Counted from the stretch's first letter, positions 18,909-28,780 are shown. The stretch is 64,000 nt of DNA from Tenacibaculum sp. AHE14PA (GCF_019278465.1 NZ_CP058983.1:1239501-1303500); one strand, 5' to 3'. Numbers and translations: made by a program. The notes: generated by a model not told the origin, from the letters alone.

Positions 18909-19499
18909 ATGGATTTTTTATACGTAAAAGCATTACATATTATTTTTGTAGTTACTTGGTTTGCTGGCTTATTTTATATAGGTCGCTTATTTATTTACCA
19001 TGTAGAAGCCGAAGAAAAAGACGAACCTGCTAAAACTATTTTGCAAACTCAGTACAAATTAATGACAAAACGCTTGTGGTATATCATTACATGGCCTTCT
19101 TTAGTTTTAGCTAGTTTTTTTGCTTTTTGGATGCTTTATAAAAACCCTGCTTATTTACAAATGCCTTGGATGCATGTAAAGCTAGCATTTGTTTTAGCGT
19201 TATATTTTTACCACGGATTTTGCCACAAAATATATAAAGAATTACAACGTGATAAAATTAACTATTCACCTACAAAACTGAGAATATTTAACGAAGCGCC
19301 AACCGTGATTTTATTTGCCGTAGTATTTTTAGTGGTGTTAAAAAGTGCTATTAATTGGATTTGGGGAGTTGTAGGTATTGTTCTTTTTGGGATTTTATTA
19401 ATGATTGGAATTCGTTTTTACAAAAAAGTAAGAGCAAAAAAATCTTGGGATAAATTCGAAAAAGAATTGATTGAAAAGGATGAAGAATTAGAGTTTTAA
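18909..19499 (+). CDS. hemJ: CopD/HemJ-type protoporphyrinogen IX oxidase
   Basis: A 196-residue membrane protein with four hydrophobic helices. The N-terminus carries the HemJ pattern KALHIIFVVTWFAGLFYIGR followed by LFIYHVEAEEK, including the conserved His in the first helix. The family oxidises protoporphyrinogen IX to protoporphyrin IX. No hemG or hemY is present in the cluster, so HemJ fills the only missing step. It is followed by a strong bidirectional terminator. Confidence 0.9.
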   Translation: MDFLYVKALHIIFVVTWFAGLFYIGRLFIYHVEAEEKDEPAKTILQTQYKLMTKRLWYIITWPSLVLASFFAFWMLYKNPAYLQMPWMHVKLAFVLALYFYHGFCHKIYKELQRDKINYSPTKLRIFNEAPTVILFAVVFLVVLKSAINWIWGVVGIVLFGILLMIGIRFYKKVRAKKSWDKFEKELIEKDEELEF

Positions 19500-19531
19500 A
19501 AAAAAGGTTGTCTAAAAAGACAACCTTTTTT
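19500..19531. terminator. Bidirectional terminator between hemJ and recR
   Basis: Inverted repeat AAAAAAGGTTGTCT/AGACAACCTTTTTT with a 4-nt AAAA loop between convergent genes. Confidence 0.85.
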
Positions 19532-20149
19532 TTATCCTTTTATAGATTGCTCAAAAGGAATACGATTTACAATACTTCTACCCAACGTAACTTCATCGGC
19601 ATACTCTAATTCATCTCCAACCGAAATTCCTCGTGCAATTGTAGAGGTTTGTATATTGCATTTTTCAATTTGCTTGTAAATATAAAAGTTCGTTGTATCA
19701 CCTTCCATAGTAGAGCTTAAAGCAAAAATTAATTCTTTAATCTCCCCATCTTTTACTTTATTAACTAAAGAATCTATCTGTAAGTTTTGTGGCCCAATTC
19801 CTTCTATAGGCGAAATTTTCCCGCCCAACACATGGTATACACCTCTAAACTGAGCAGTATTTTCAATCGCCATAACATCACGAATATCTTCAACAACACA
19901 AACTATTTCGGCATTTCTGTTCGGGTTATTACAAATTTCACACAAAACAGTATCAGAAATATTATGACATTTATTACATGATTTCACATCAGTTCGTAAA
20001 TCAGTTAAAGCCCCTGTTAAATACTTTGTATTCTCTGTAGGTTGTTTTAATAAATGCAATACCAAACGAAGTGCAGTTCGTTTACCAATACCTGGTAACC
20101 TACTCACTTCATCTACCGCCCTTTCTAATAATTTTGATGAAAAATCCAT
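19532..20149 (-). CDS. recR: Recombination protein RecR
   Basis: A 205-residue protein of the RecFOR pathway. After the N-terminal helix-hairpin-helix region ([23 protein letters not shown]) comes a four-cysteine zinc finger ([16 protein letters not shown]). A Toprim domain follows with [16 protein letters not shown] and [11 protein letters not shown]. Length and domain order are standard. It is divergent from pepD. Confidence 0.96.
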   Translation of the reverse strand: MDFSSKLLERAVDEVSRLPGIGKRTALRLVLHLLKQPTENTKYLTGALTDLRTDVKSCNKCHNISDTVLCEICNNPNRNAEIVCVVEDIRDVMAIENTAQFRGVYHVLGGKISPIEGIGPQNLQIDSLVNKVKDGEIKELIFALSSTMEGDTTNFYIYKQIEKCNIQTSTIARGISVGDELEYADEVTLGRSIVNRIPFEQSIKG

Positions 20150-20206
20150 GCTGCAAATTTACAATTTTTCAAACACAGCACACTAACATATCTCACTTTA
20201 AAAAAG

Positions 20207-20214
20207 TATCTTTG
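20207..20214 (+). promoter_or_regulatory. Candidate -7 box (TATCTTTG) of pepD
   Basis: Matches TAnnTTTG exactly, 29 bp before the pepD ATG. No convincing -33 element was found. Confidence 0.45.
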
Positions 20215-20242
20215 CTCTTTAAATTTAAACAAACATTTTACA

Positions 20243-21706
20243 ATGAATTCAGATATAAAAAACTTAGAACCTAAAGCAATTTGGAAGAATTTTGCGCTTT
20301 TAAACGCAGTACCTCGTCCATCAAAAAAAGAAGAAAGAGTTATTCAATTTATGGTTGATTTTGGTAAAAGCCTTAATCTTGAGACGATGGTTGATAAGGT
20401 TGGTAACGTAATTATTCGCAAACCAGCTTCTTCTGGAATGGAAAATCGTAAAATGATTGTGATGCAAAGCCACCTAGATATGGTACATCAAAAAAATTCT
20501 GATACTGTTTTCGATTTTGATACAGAAGGAATTAAAATGTTTATTGATGGTGACTGGGTAAAGGCAGACGGAACTACCTTAGGTGCCGATAATGGTTTGG
20601 GAGTAGCGTCGATTATGGCTATTTTAGAATCTACTGATATTGCACACCCTGCCGTTGAAGCCTTGTTTACTATTGATGAAGAAACAGGTATGACTGGTGC
20701 AATGGGATTAGAAGGCGGAATTTTAGAAGGTGAGATTTTATTGAACCTAGACACAGAAGACGATGATGAAATTAGCATGGGTTGTGCTGGTGGTGTAGAC
20801 GTTACTGCTACTAGAACATACAATGAAGAAACTACTCCTGATAACACCACTGCTTTTGAGATCTCTATTACAGGTTTAAACGGAGGACATTCTGGAATGG
20901 ATATCCATAAAGGCTTAGGAAATGCTAATAAAATAATGAATCGTTTATTATTTGATGGTTTTACAAACTTCGGATTACGTGTTGCTGAAATAAATGGTGG
21001 TAGCTTGCGCAATGCAATACCTCGCGAAAGCTTTTCTACCGTAGTTATAGATACTGTTTCTAAAGAGCCATTTTTATTCGAAATTCAAGAATTAATTAAC
21101 AGTATTAAAGCTGAATTTTCTTTACTTGAACCAAATTTATCAATTGAATTAAAAACTATAGAAACTCCTAATAAAGTGATGGATTTAGGTGTTCAAGAAG
21201 GCTTGATAAAATCTATATACACTGCTTTGAACGGTGTGTATCGTATGAGTCCGGATATTGAAGGATTAGTTGAAACTTCTAACAATATCGCTAGAGTTAT
21301 AGTAAAAAAAGGAAAAATTAAAATAGGGTGTTTAACACGTTCTTCTTCTGATAGCAATAAATGGGACTTAGCAAATTCGTTACGTTCAGCTTTCGAATTA
21401 GCAGGTTTTGATGTTGAATTTTCTGGAAGCTACCCTGGTTGGTTACCGAATTTAGATTCTGAAATCTTAAAAATGGTTGCAAAACTATATGAAGATTTAC
21501 ATCATGAAAAACCAAATGTAGCTGCTTGTCATGCAGGTTTAGAATGCGGTCTTTTAGGTCAGAATTACCCTGAAATGGATATGGTTTCTTTTGGGCCAAA
21601 CATTAGAGGACCACACTCACCTGATGAACGCGCACAGATTTCATCTACTCAAAAATATTGGAAATTTTTATTAGAGGTTTTAAAGAATATTCCTAGTAAG
21701 AATTAA
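20243..21706 (+). CDS. pepD: Aminoacyl-histidine dipeptidase (M20/PepD)
   Basis: A 487-residue cytosolic metallopeptidase. Zinc-ligand blocks are visible in order: VMQSHLDMVHQKN, GTTLGADNGLGVA, LFTIDEETGMTGAMGLEGG, and a C-terminal PHSPDERAQ histidine. A dimerisation-type insert with GGHSGMDIHKGLGNANK lies in the middle. Length and motifs match PepD (carnosinase/Xaa-His dipeptidase). Single gene with its own terminator. Confidence 0.95.
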   Translation: MNSDIKNLEPKAIWKNFALLNAVPRPSKKEERVIQFMVDFGKSLNLETMVDKVGNVIIRKPASSGMENRKMIVMQSHLDMVHQKNSDTVFDFDTEGIKMFIDGDWVKADGTTLGADNGLGVASIMAILESTDIAHPAVEALFTIDEETGMTGAMGLEGGILEGEILLNLDTEDDDEISMGCAGGVDVTATRTYNEETTPDNTTAFEISITGLNGGHSGMDIHKGLGNANKIMNRLLFDGFTNFGLRVAEINGGSLRNAIPRESFSTVVIDTVSKEPFLFEIQELINSIKAEFSLLEPNLSIELKTIETPNKVMDLGVQEGLIKSIYTALNGVYRMSPDIEGLVETSNNIARVIVKKGKIKIGCLTRSSSDSNKWDLANSLRSAFELAGFDVEFSGSYPGWLPNLDSEILKMVAKLYEDLHHEKPNVAACHAGLECGLLGQNYPEMDMVSFGPNIRGPHSPDERAQISSTQKYWKFLLEVLKNIPSKN

Positions 21707-21729
21707 TAGTTATATTAAAATAAATACTA

Positions 21730-21755
21730 AAACCACAACTTACAAGTTGTGGTTT
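21730..21755 (+). terminator. Rho-independent terminator of pepD
   Basis: AAACCACAACTT/AAGTTGTGGTTT with a very tight loop, followed by TTTTG. Confidence 0.8.
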
Positions 21756-21773
21756 TTTGTTTACTTTTATCAA

Positions 21774-22361
21774 ATGAATTTTTTAGCACATTTATATTTA
21801 TCTGGGAATAATACAGACTTAATGATTGGTAATTTTATTGCTGATCATATTAAAGGAAATAAATTTTCACATTATAAAGAAGAAATAAGAAAAGGAATTC
21901 TTTTACATCGTCAAATAGATACTTTTACAGACGCCCACCATATTGTTAGAAAAAGTAAAAGACGATTACATGAACGTTATCGACATTATGACGGCGTAAT
22001 TATCGATATTTTTTTCGATCACTTTTTAGCTAAAAACTGGAGTACTTATTCTGAAATTCCTTTGGGTGTTTACGTAAAGTCTGTTTATAAACTTTTAGAA
22101 GATAATTTTGATATTCTTCCCGAAAAAACAAAAGAAATCCTTCCATATTTAACTAAGTATGATTGGTTATATAATTATCAATTTGCAAAAGGAATTCAAG
22201 AAGTTTTAAACGGTATGAACAAACGAACTAAAGGAATCTCTCAAATGAATTTAGCCTCTGAAGATTTATTAATCCACTATCAATTATTTGAAGAAGACTT
22301 TACCTTATTCTTTAAAGAATTACGAGAATATTGTAATTCAAAAATCAACCTTACAACTTAA
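21774..22361 (+). CDS. ACP phosphodiesterase-like protein (DUF479/AcpH family)
   Basis: A 195-residue protein starting MNFLAHLYLSGNN. I chose ATG 21774 over the in-frame start 27 bp upstream because the longer version would begin inside the pepD terminator. The family pattern is clear: HLYLSG, DLMIGNFIADHIKG, ILLHRQIDTFTDAH, and YDGVIIDIFFDHFLAKNW. E. coli AcpH removes the phosphopantetheine arm from acyl carrier protein, and metal-binding His/Asp residues are present. The gene is followed within 5 bp by ggt. Confidence 0.88.
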   Translation: MNFLAHLYLSGNNTDLMIGNFIADHIKGNKFSHYKEEIRKGILLHRQIDTFTDAHHIVRKSKRRLHERYRHYDGVIIDIFFDHFLAKNWSTYSEIPLGVYVKSVYKLLEDNFDILPEKTKEILPYLTKYDWLYNYQFAKGIQEVLNGMNKRTKGISQMNLASEDLLIHYQLFEEDFTLFFKELREYCNSKINLTT

Positions 22362-22365
22362 ATTC

Positions 22366-24057
22366 ATGAAAAATATATTCTTACTTATTTTCTTTTCAAT
22401 TATTCTAGCAAGTTGTAAAAAAGCGACTCCAAAAGAAAAAATCACAGGATTAATTACAACCAAAGCAATGGTGGTTTCTGCCAGAGAAGAAGCTTCTAAA
22501 ATAGGTGTTGACATTCTTAAAAAAGGCGGAAACGCTTTCGATGCAATGGCTGCTACAGAATTAGCATTAGCGGTAGCATATCCGTATGCTGGTAATATTG
22601 GCGGTGGCGGATTTATGGTATATCGTAAAAACACAGGAGAAATTGGCGCGTTAGATTATCGTGAAAAAGCACCACTCGCGGCGGCTAAAAACATGTTTTT
22701 AGACAGTCTTGGTAATGTTGTTAAAAACAAAAGCACACTTGGCGCAATGGCTGTTGGAATACCTGGTACAGTTGCCGGAGTTTTCGCTGCTCATAAAAAA
22801 TTTGGAACTTTACCTATTACGGATATTTTAGCACCGGTTATTGCTTTGGCTAAAAAAGGTGTTATCGTTACACAAAAACAAGAAAATCGCATAAAAAAAC
22901 ACCAACCATCATTTTTAAAAGCAAATAAAGACACGATTCTTTTTAATAAACATTGGAAAAAGAACGACACTATTAAATATCCTGCGCTAGCAGCAACTTT
23001 ACAACGTATTTTAGAAAACGGTAGGGATGAGTTTTACAAAGGTGAAACAGCTAAACGTTTGGTGAAATTTATGCAAGCTAATGGCGGAATTATGACTGGA
23101 GAAGATTTGGCGAAATACGAAGCTAAATGGCGAACTCCAGTTACCTTTAAATATGATGACTTGCGTGTAATTTCTATGTCGCCCCCATCTAGCGGCGGTG
23201 TTTGTTTAGCGCAAATAATGAATGCGATTGAACCTTATGAATTAGATAAATTTGGTCATAACACCACAAAAACGATTCAAGTTATTACAGAAGCAGAAAG
23301 ACGTGCTTATGCAGATAGGAGTTTCTTTTTAGGCGATCCTGATTTTGTAAATATTTTACTAGACACTTTAATCAGTAAAAGATATACCAAATACCGGATG
23401 AAGGATTTTTCTTTTGATAAAGCTACTTTATCCAAAGATGTTTCTCATGGTAACGTTGAAATGATTGAAAGCGACGAAACAACGCATTATTCTATTATTG
23501 ATAAATTCGGGAATGCAGTTTCCGTAACCACTACAATTAATGGCGCTTATGGCTCTAAATTATATTGTGCCGATTTAGGTTTCTTTTTAAATAATGAAAT
23601 GGATGATTTTAGTAGCAAGCCTGGTGAACCAAATATGTTTGGATTAATTGGCGCAAAAGCAAATGAAATTGCTCCAGAAAAACGTATGTTAAGCTCAATG
23701 ACACCAACTATTGTTGAAAAAAACGGAAAACTATGGATGGTTGTTGGTACGCCTGGCGGATCTACAATTATAACTTCGGTATTACAAACTATTTTAAATG
23801 TGCACGAATTTAAAATGGGTATGCAAGAAGCCGTTAATCAACCTCGATTTCATCATCAATGGTTTCCAGATGTTATTATGATGGAACCTAATAAATTCGA
23901 TGCTACTGTTAAACAAGATTTACAAGAATTAGGATATCTTTTAAATGAAAAAGACAGTCCTGTTATTGGTAAAGTAGCCGGTATTTTAGTATTACCTGAT
24001 GGGAATTTAGAAGGTGGTGCCGATCCTAGAGGTGATGATAAAGCTGATGGATTTTAA
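22366..24057 (+). CDS. ggt: Gamma-glutamyltransferase (lipoprotein)
   Basis: A 563-residue Ntn-hydrolase. ATG 22366 gives a lipoprotein signal (FFSIILASC), so I preferred it to a longer frame reaching into the upstream gene. Autoprocessing should occur before the first threonine of ETTHYSIIDKFGNAVSVTTT, the N-terminal nucleophile of the small subunit. The large-subunit blocks GGNAFDAMAATELALAV and GNIGGGGFMVYR, and the small-subunit glycine loop TPGGSTIITSV, are present. It cleaves gamma-glutamyl compounds such as glutathione, here probably tethered to an envelope membrane. Confidence 0.95.
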   Translation: MKNIFLLIFFSIILASCKKATPKEKITGLITTKAMVVSAREEASKIGVDILKKGGNAFDAMAATELALAVAYPYAGNIGGGGFMVYRKNTGEIGALDYREKAPLAAAKNMFLDSLGNVVKNKSTLGAMAVGIPGTVAGVFAAHKKFGTLPITDILAPVIALAKKGVIVTQKQENRIKKHQPSFLKANKDTILFNKHWKKNDTIKYPALAATLQRILENGRDEFYKGETAKRLVKFMQANGGIMTGEDLAKYEAKWRTPVTFKYDDLRVISMSPPSSGGVCLAQIMNAIEPYELDKFGHNTTKTIQVITEAERRAYADRSFFLGDPDFVNILLDTLISKRYTKYRMKDFSFDKATLSKDVSHGNVEMIESDETTHYSIIDKFGNAVSVTTTINGAYGSKLYCADLGFFLNNEMDDFSSKPGEPNMFGLIGAKANEIAPEKRMLSSMTPTIVEKNGKLWMVVGTPGGSTIITSVLQTILNVHEFKMGMQEAVNQPRFHHQWFPDVIMMEPNKFDATVKQDLQELGYLLNEKDSPVIGKVAGILVLPDGNLEGGADPRGDDKADGF

Positions 24058-24097
24058 TTAGTAGTTAGTAGTTAGTAAAAATGAAAAATTAATGAAT

Positions 24098-24120
24098 GTC
24101 ATTTCGAGCGCAGTCGAGAA
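24098..24120. repeat. Short dispersed repeat upstream of the VOC gene
   Basis: GTCATTTCGAGCGCAGTCGA plus GAA, the minimal form of the repeat also seen at 13230 and 18845. A small TAGT-rich tandem repeat precedes it at about 24060-24077. Confidence 0.55.
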
Positions 24121-24138
24121 ACATCAACTTTAAAACTA

Positions 24139-24561
24139 ATGCAAATACAACCATTTCATTTAGCAATTCCTGTTCAGAACCTAGAAAAAAGCAGAATTTT
24201 TTATAGAGATATTTTACAATGCGAAGAAGGTAGAAGTTCGGATCATTGGATAGATTTTAATTTCTTCGGACATCAATTAGTTATCCACCAAAAGGAAGGT
24301 TATCAACCAACAAATTCAATTACAAATCCTGTTGATGGGCACGATGTTCCTGTTCCGCATTTTGGTGTTGTTTTAAAATGGAATGATTGGATCGCACTTT
24401 CTGAAAGATTAAAAACGAATAACACTACATTTATTATAGCTCCTACTATTCGCTTTGAAGGATTGGTTGGAGAACAAGCAACGATGTTTTTTAATGATCC
24501 AGAAAATAATGCTTTAGAATTTAAAGCTTTTAAAGACATGTCGCAATTGTTTGCTAAATAA
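24139..24561 (+). CDS. VOC-family (glyoxalase-like) protein
   Basis: A 140-residue protein with one vicinal-oxygen-chelate fold: [21 protein letters not shown] at the N-terminus, central [11 protein letters not shown], and the closing [16 protein letters not shown] with the usual glutamate ligand. Metal-ligand candidates are H7, the central His and the final Glu. The substrate is not predictable. It is followed with no gap by the pseudouridine synthase gene. Confidence 0.88.
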   Translation: MQIQPFHLAIPVQNLEKSRIFYRDILQCEEGRSSDHWIDFNFFGHQLVIHQKEGYQPTNSITNPVDGHDVPVPHFGVVLKWNDWIALSERLKTNNTTFIIAPTIRFEGLVGEQATMFFNDPENNALEFKAFKDMSQLFAK

Positions 24562-25422
24562 ATGACCGTATCAGAAACACATAAGGTTCCGAAGTTAGAA
24601 AAATCGATTCGCTTACAAGAATACGGAGTTGGTATTTTTAAAACGATTCCGACTAAATCTGGTTTAAAAAAAGCACTTAAAAAAGAATTGATTTTAGTAG
24701 ATTGTAAAATTGCCACTACTGCCCTATTTATAAATGGTAATGAACTTATCGAATTATATAAAAAAGGAAACGATACTATGTTTAAACAATTTGAGTTTGA
24801 CTTAGATATTCTTTTTGAAGATGATTATTTAGCGGTAATTTATAAACCTTCGGGGATTTTAGTTAGCGGAAACTCATTTGCAACGATAGATAATGCTTTA
24901 CTGCAAAACATAACAAAGAGCACCCTTTTTGATGCTGTGCAACCAAGACCCGTACATCGATTAGATTACCCAACAAGCGGATTATTGTTAATCGGAAAAA
25001 CAAGCTCGAGTATTATTGCTTTGAATCAGTTATTTGAAAATAAGGAAATTCAAAAAACATATCATGCCATAAGCATTGGTAAGATGGAAGAAAAAGGAGA
25101 AATTAACTTCCCTGTTGATGCAAAAAACGCTTTTACTTCATATCAAGTTTTAAAAACCGTTATTTCTGAGCGTTTTAATATTTTAAACTTAGTTGAATTA
25201 ACACCAAAAACAGGCAGAAAACATCAATTAAGAAAACATTTATTAGCTATTAGTAATCCGATATTAGGTGACAAAGAACATTTTATAGACGGATTAATTT
25301 TAAACGGAAAAGGATTGTATTTACACGCATCTACTTTAAAATTTGAGCATCCGTTTACGAAAGAAATTATTAATGTAACAAAAGAGCTTCCGAAGAAATT
25401 CAAAAAAATATTTCCATCTTAA
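24562..25422 (+). CDS. RluA-family pseudouridine synthase
   Basis: A 286-residue protein. The catalytic aspartate lies in VHRLDYPTSGLLLIGKT, and flanking blocks FEDDYLAVIYKPSGILVSG and KTGRKHQLRKHL are those of RluA/TruC enzymes. A short N-terminal region (about 1-75) contains a divergent S4-like segment. The exact target uridine is not deducible. It lies next to trmD, so this is a small RNA-modification neighbourhood. Confidence 0.88.
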   Translation: MTVSETHKVPKLEKSIRLQEYGVGIFKTIPTKSGLKKALKKELILVDCKIATTALFINGNELIELYKKGNDTMFKQFEFDLDILFEDDYLAVIYKPSGILVSGNSFATIDNALLQNITKSTLFDAVQPRPVHRLDYPTSGLLLIGKTSSSIIALNQLFENKEIQKTYHAISIGKMEEKGEINFPVDAKNAFTSYQVLKTVISERFNILNLVELTPKTGRKHQLRKHLLAISNPILGDKEHFIDGLILNGKGLYLHASTLKFEHPFTKEIINVTKELPKKFKKIFPS

Positions 25423-25439
25423 GTATCCTTTAAAAAATA

Positions 25440-25447
25440 TATCTTTG
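25440..25447 (+). promoter_or_regulatory. Candidate -7 box (TATCTTTG) of trmD
   Basis: Exact TAnnTTTG, only 5 bp before the trmD ATG. Transcription from it would give a very short or leaderless mRNA. Confidence 0.4.
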
Positions 25448-25452
25448 CCGTT

Positions 25453-26130
25453 ATGCGAATAGATATTATTACCCTAGCACCAGATTTACTAAAAAGCCCG
25501 TTTGAACATTCTATGATGAAACGTGCCATTGATAAAGGTTTAGCTGAAATCCATTTTCACAATTTACGTGATTACGGAATCGGTTCTTACAAAAAACTAG
25601 ACGACACTCAATTTGGTGGTGGTGCTGGCATGGTTTTAATGATTGAACCAATTGATAATTGTATTTCTAAATTACAATCAGAAAGAACGTATGATGAGAT
25701 TATTTATATGACGCCTGATGCGAAAACATTAAATCAATCTATCGCAAACACACTTTCTTTAAAAGAAAACATTATCATTTTAACAGGTCATTATAAAGGA
25801 GTAGATCAACGTGTTAGAGACCGATTTATTACCAAAGAAATTTCTATTGGTGACTATGTTTTAACAGGTGGTGAATTGGCCGCAGCAATTTTATGTGATG
25901 CTGTTGTTCGTTTAATTCCGGGTGTTTTAGGTGATGAGCAATCTGCTTTAACCGATTCTTTTCAAGATGATTTATTATCTCCGCCAGTTTATACAAGACC
26001 TGCGGAATATGACGGAATGAAAGTTCCTGAAGTATTATTGTCGGGAAATTTCCCAAAAATTGATGAATGGAGAAATGAAAAAGCATATCAACATACTAAG
26101 AATATAAGACCCGATTTATTAGATGACTAA
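25453..26130 (+). CDS. trmD: tRNA (guanine37-N1)-methyltransferase
   Basis: A 225-residue SPOUT enzyme methylating G37 of tRNAs, which prevents +1 frameshifting. It starts [13 protein letters not shown]; AdoMet-knot motifs include [15 protein letters not shown] and [14 protein letters not shown]. The C-terminal substrate domain ends in PDLL. The downstream glycosyltransferase start overlaps its end by 8 nt, and rplS, its usual partner, follows two genes later. Confidence 0.96.
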   Translation: MRIDIITLAPDLLKSPFEHSMMKRAIDKGLAEIHFHNLRDYGIGSYKKLDDTQFGGGAGMVLMIEPIDNCISKLQSERTYDEIIYMTPDAKTLNQSIANTLSLKENIIILTGHYKGVDQRVRDRFITKEISIGDYVLTGGELAAAILCDAVVRLIPGVLGDEQSALTDSFQDDLLSPPVYTRPAEYDGMKVPEVLLSGNFPKIDEWRNEKAYQHTKNIRPDLLDD

Positions 26131-26872
26131 TCAAAAACTACATCACGATTTAATTATTGTTATTCCTTGTTATAATGAGGAAAATCGATTACCTGTAAAT
26201 CAGTTTAAACAGTTTTTAGATACAACTTCTGATGTGCTGTTGTTTTTTGTAAACGATGGTTCTTCGGATAAGACGGATGACGTTATAGAAAGTTTAGCAA
26301 CTATTTATCCTAAAAATGTAAAATTACTTTCTTTAGATAAAAACGTAGGAAAAGCAGGAGCTGTTAAAGCTGGTTTTAATTTCTGTGAAGCCAATAATTC
26401 TTTTTTGAAAATTGCTTATTTAGATGCTGATTTAGCAACTACTTTAGAGGAATGCCATAGTATAAGTAAAGCAATAAACACAACAGTTCAGTTTGCCTTC
26501 GGATCTAGGATTTCAAAAATAGATACAAATATTCAACGTAAACAACATCGTTTTTTTATTGGCCGTTTTATAGCCACTTTAATATCTAAACAATTAGATT
26601 TAAAGGTTTATGATACGCAATGCGGATGTAAAATTTTCAACAAAGAAATCGCTTCTAAAATTTTTAAAGAAGATTTTATTTCAAAATGGCTGTTTGATGT
26701 AGAAATTTTTCATCGTTTAATTTTCATTTTCAAAAAAGAAAACATGAAAGATATCGCTAGAGAAATCCCTTTAAAATCTTGGATTGATGCTGACGATAGT
26801 CGGGTAAAAATGACTTATTTCTTTAAACTTTGGTTTGATTTACTTTCTATAAAAAAACGATACAAATCTTAA
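26123..26872 (+). CDS. Family 2 glycosyltransferase (dolichyl/undecaprenyl-phosphate glycosyltransferase-like)
   Basis: A 249-residue GT-A enzyme: [15 protein letters not shown] at the N-terminus, [12 protein letters not shown] for nucleotide binding, and a DAD metal motif in [24 protein letters not shown] resembles the conserved DTQCGFK block of dolichyl-phosphate beta-glucosyltransferase-type enzymes. It lacks the C-terminal membrane domain of ArnC. It overlaps trmD and is followed 4 bp later by a GT39-type membrane transferase, suggesting a pair that makes and uses a polyprenyl-phosphate sugar. Confidence 0.85.
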   Translation: MTNQKLHHDLIIVIPCYNEENRLPVNQFKQFLDTTSDVLLFFVNDGSSDKTDDVIESLATIYPKNVKLLSLDKNVGKAGAVKAGFNFCEANNSFLKIAYLDADLATTLEECHSISKAINTTVQFAFGSRISKIDTNIQRKQHRFFIGRFIATLISKQLDLKVYDTQCGCKIFNKEIASKIFKEDFISKWLFDVEIFHRLIFIFKKENMKDIAREIPLKSWIDADDSRVKMTYFFKLWFDLLSIKKRYKS

Positions 26873-26876
26873 ATAA

Positions 26877-28286
26877 ATGCGTAAACTAATCAATAAGAAA
26901 AACTTTTTTTCAATAGCTGTTCTTCTCTTAATATTATGGAGAGGTTTTTTAAACGCTGTAGTTCCTTTGATGGACAAAACAGAAGCTCGGTATGCAGAGA
27001 TTGCCAGAATAATGGCAGAAACAAACGACTACATAACGCCACAAATAGATTACGGAGTTCCGTTTTGGGCAAAACCACCACTTTCTACTTGGTTATCGGC
27101 TTTAAGTTTTGATATTTTGGGAGTTTCGGAGTTTACCGCAAGATTACCTTACTTATTATTAAGTATTTTAATGATATTCTTGATTGGTAAATATGCTAAA
27201 AGAGAAAAACTTCCGTTTTTTTTACCAGGATTTATCGCGCTAACCATTCCAGAGTTTTTGATTCATGCCGGAGTTGTATCAACTGATACATCGTTAGCTT
27301 TTAGTGTTGCCTTAGTAATGCTTTCTTTTTGGGAAGCCATGCATCACCCAGAAAAACCTATTTGGAAATATTTAATTTTTGTTGGTTTCGGATTGGGATT
27401 ATTAGCTAAAGGACCTATTATTTTTATTTTAACCCTGCCTCCTATTTTTATGTGGACGCTAATTTCAAAATCGTTTAAAAAGGTATTTAAAACATTCCCT
27501 ATTCTTTTAGGAGTTTTAATAATAGGAATAATTGCAATTCCGTGGTATTATTTAGCTGAACAAAAGACACCAGGATTTATCGACTATTTTATCGTTGGTG
27601 AACACTTTAGTCGATTTTTTGATAGTAGTTGGTCTGGTGATAAATATGGATTTCCAAAACAACAACCTTTAGGAATGATTTGGATTTTTCTTTTATTATT
27701 TGCCCTACCATGGATTCAAGTAATCATTGGAAAATTATGGAAAAACAGAACATCGTTCTTTTCTAACAAATGGATATTATTTTTAAGTGCTTGGTTAGTA
27801 TGGACACCTTTATTCTTTACTGTCTCTAAAAGTTTAATTCACCCATATATATTACCTGTATTAATTCCGATTGCTCTTTTAGCTGTTCATTTTTGGAAAG
27901 ACATCAAACAAAAAACTACGATAATAACCATTAGTTTAATCGTACCAATTGCTACTATTTTCGTTTATGGATTTGGTTTGATGAATAACAATATGGAAAC
28001 CTATGCAAATTCTGATAAATATTTTATTCAGGATTCTTGCAAAAAAGGTATTCAGATTTATCATCACAAAACAAAAAGTTACTCTAGTCAGTTTTATTCT
28101 AAAGGAAAAGTAAAATCTATAAAATCAGAAGAACTTGAACGTGTTTTAAAAAGTGAAAATCCGTTTTATTTAATAATATCAAAAAAGAATTCTAAAAAAA
28201 CAACCATAGATAGCAACCTAAATTACAGTTTAATAGACAGTAATAAAAAGAAAAAACTCTATCTTTTTAGTCCAAAAAACAATTAA
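26877..28286 (+). CDS. ArnT/PMT-like family 39 membrane glycosyltransferase
   Basis: A 469-residue polytopic membrane protein with about ten hydrophobic helices. The first periplasmic loop holds MDKTEARYAEIARIM, like the acidic D/E..RYA motif of ArnT and protein O-mannosyltransferases, followed by FWAKPPLSTWLSAL. The last ~90 residues form a soluble lysine-rich domain. It probably moves a sugar from a polyprenyl-phosphate donor to lipid A or another envelope acceptor. The adjacent GT2 gene may supply the donor. Confidence 0.82.
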   Translation: MRKLINKKNFFSIAVLLLILWRGFLNAVVPLMDKTEARYAEIARIMAETNDYITPQIDYGVPFWAKPPLSTWLSALSFDILGVSEFTARLPYLLLSILMIFLIGKYAKREKLPFFLPGFIALTIPEFLIHAGVVSTDTSLAFSVALVMLSFWEAMHHPEKPIWKYLIFVGFGLGLLAKGPIIFILTLPPIFMWTLISKSFKKVFKTFPILLGVLIIGIIAIPWYYLAEQKTPGFIDYFIVGEHFSRFFDSSWSGDKYGFPKQQPLGMIWIFLLLFALPWIQVIIGKLWKNRTSFFSNKWILFLSAWLVWTPLFFTVSKSLIHPYILPVLIPIALLAVHFWKDIKQKTTIITISLIVPIATIFVYGFGLMNNNMETYANSDKYFIQDSCKKGIQIYHHKTKSYSSQFYSKGKVKSIKSEELERVLKSENPFYLIISKKNSKKTTIDSNLNYSLIDSNKKKKLYLFSPKNN

Positions 28287-28432
28287 TTATAAAATGGTTT
28301 TATAAAGTGATGAATATTATGAAACAAAAAGTGCATATTTTATAATATTTTGATTAATTTCGCAGCCATAAATTAACCTCTGACGAAAATATCGTGAACG
28401 TTGTTTTATAAAATCATATAAATATCATTACA

Positions 28433-28780
28433 ATGGATTTAGTAAAGTTTGTTCAAGACGAATTTGTAACAAGAAACGAATTACCACAATTCTCTGCAGG
28501 AGACACAATTACAGTGTTTTACGAAATTAGAGAAGGCGAAAAAGTACGTACACAGTTCTTTAGAGGAGTTGTTATACAAAAAAGAGGTGTTGGTGCTTCT
28601 GAAACTTTTACAATCAGAAAAATGTCTGGTACTGTAGGAGTTGAACGTATCTTCCCTGTAAACTTACCTGCTATTCAGAAAATTGAAGTAAACAAAAAAG
28701 GTGTTGTACGTAGAGCACGTATCTTTTACTTTAGAGGTCTTACTGGTAAGAAAGCAAGAATTAAAGAAAGAAGAGGTTAA
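28433..28780 (+). CDS. rplS: 50S ribosomal protein L19
   Basis: A 115-residue protein with the L19 blocks FSAGDTITVFYEIREGEK, FRGVVIQKRG, ETFTIRKMSGTVGVERIFP and the basic C-terminus RRARIFYFRGLTGKKARIKE. It lies downstream of trmD as in many bacteria, but with two glycosyltransferase genes in between. A 146-bp leader separates it from the upstream gene, and a strong terminator follows. Confidence 0.98.
   Translation: MDLVKFVQDEFVTRNELPQFSAGDTITVFYEIREGEKVRTQFFRGVVIQKRGVGASETFTIRKMSGTVGVERIFPVNLPAIQKIEVNKKGVVRRARIFYFRGLTGKKARIKERRG

Noticed and set aside
20488..21012. Minus-strand 174-codon frame inside pepD
   Set aside because: Antisense shadow with serine/proline-rich composition typical of reversed AT-rich codons.
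22288..22365. Longer start for gamma-glutamyltransferase
   Set aside because: It would overlap the upstream gene and destroy the lipoprotein signal peptide that begins at 22366.
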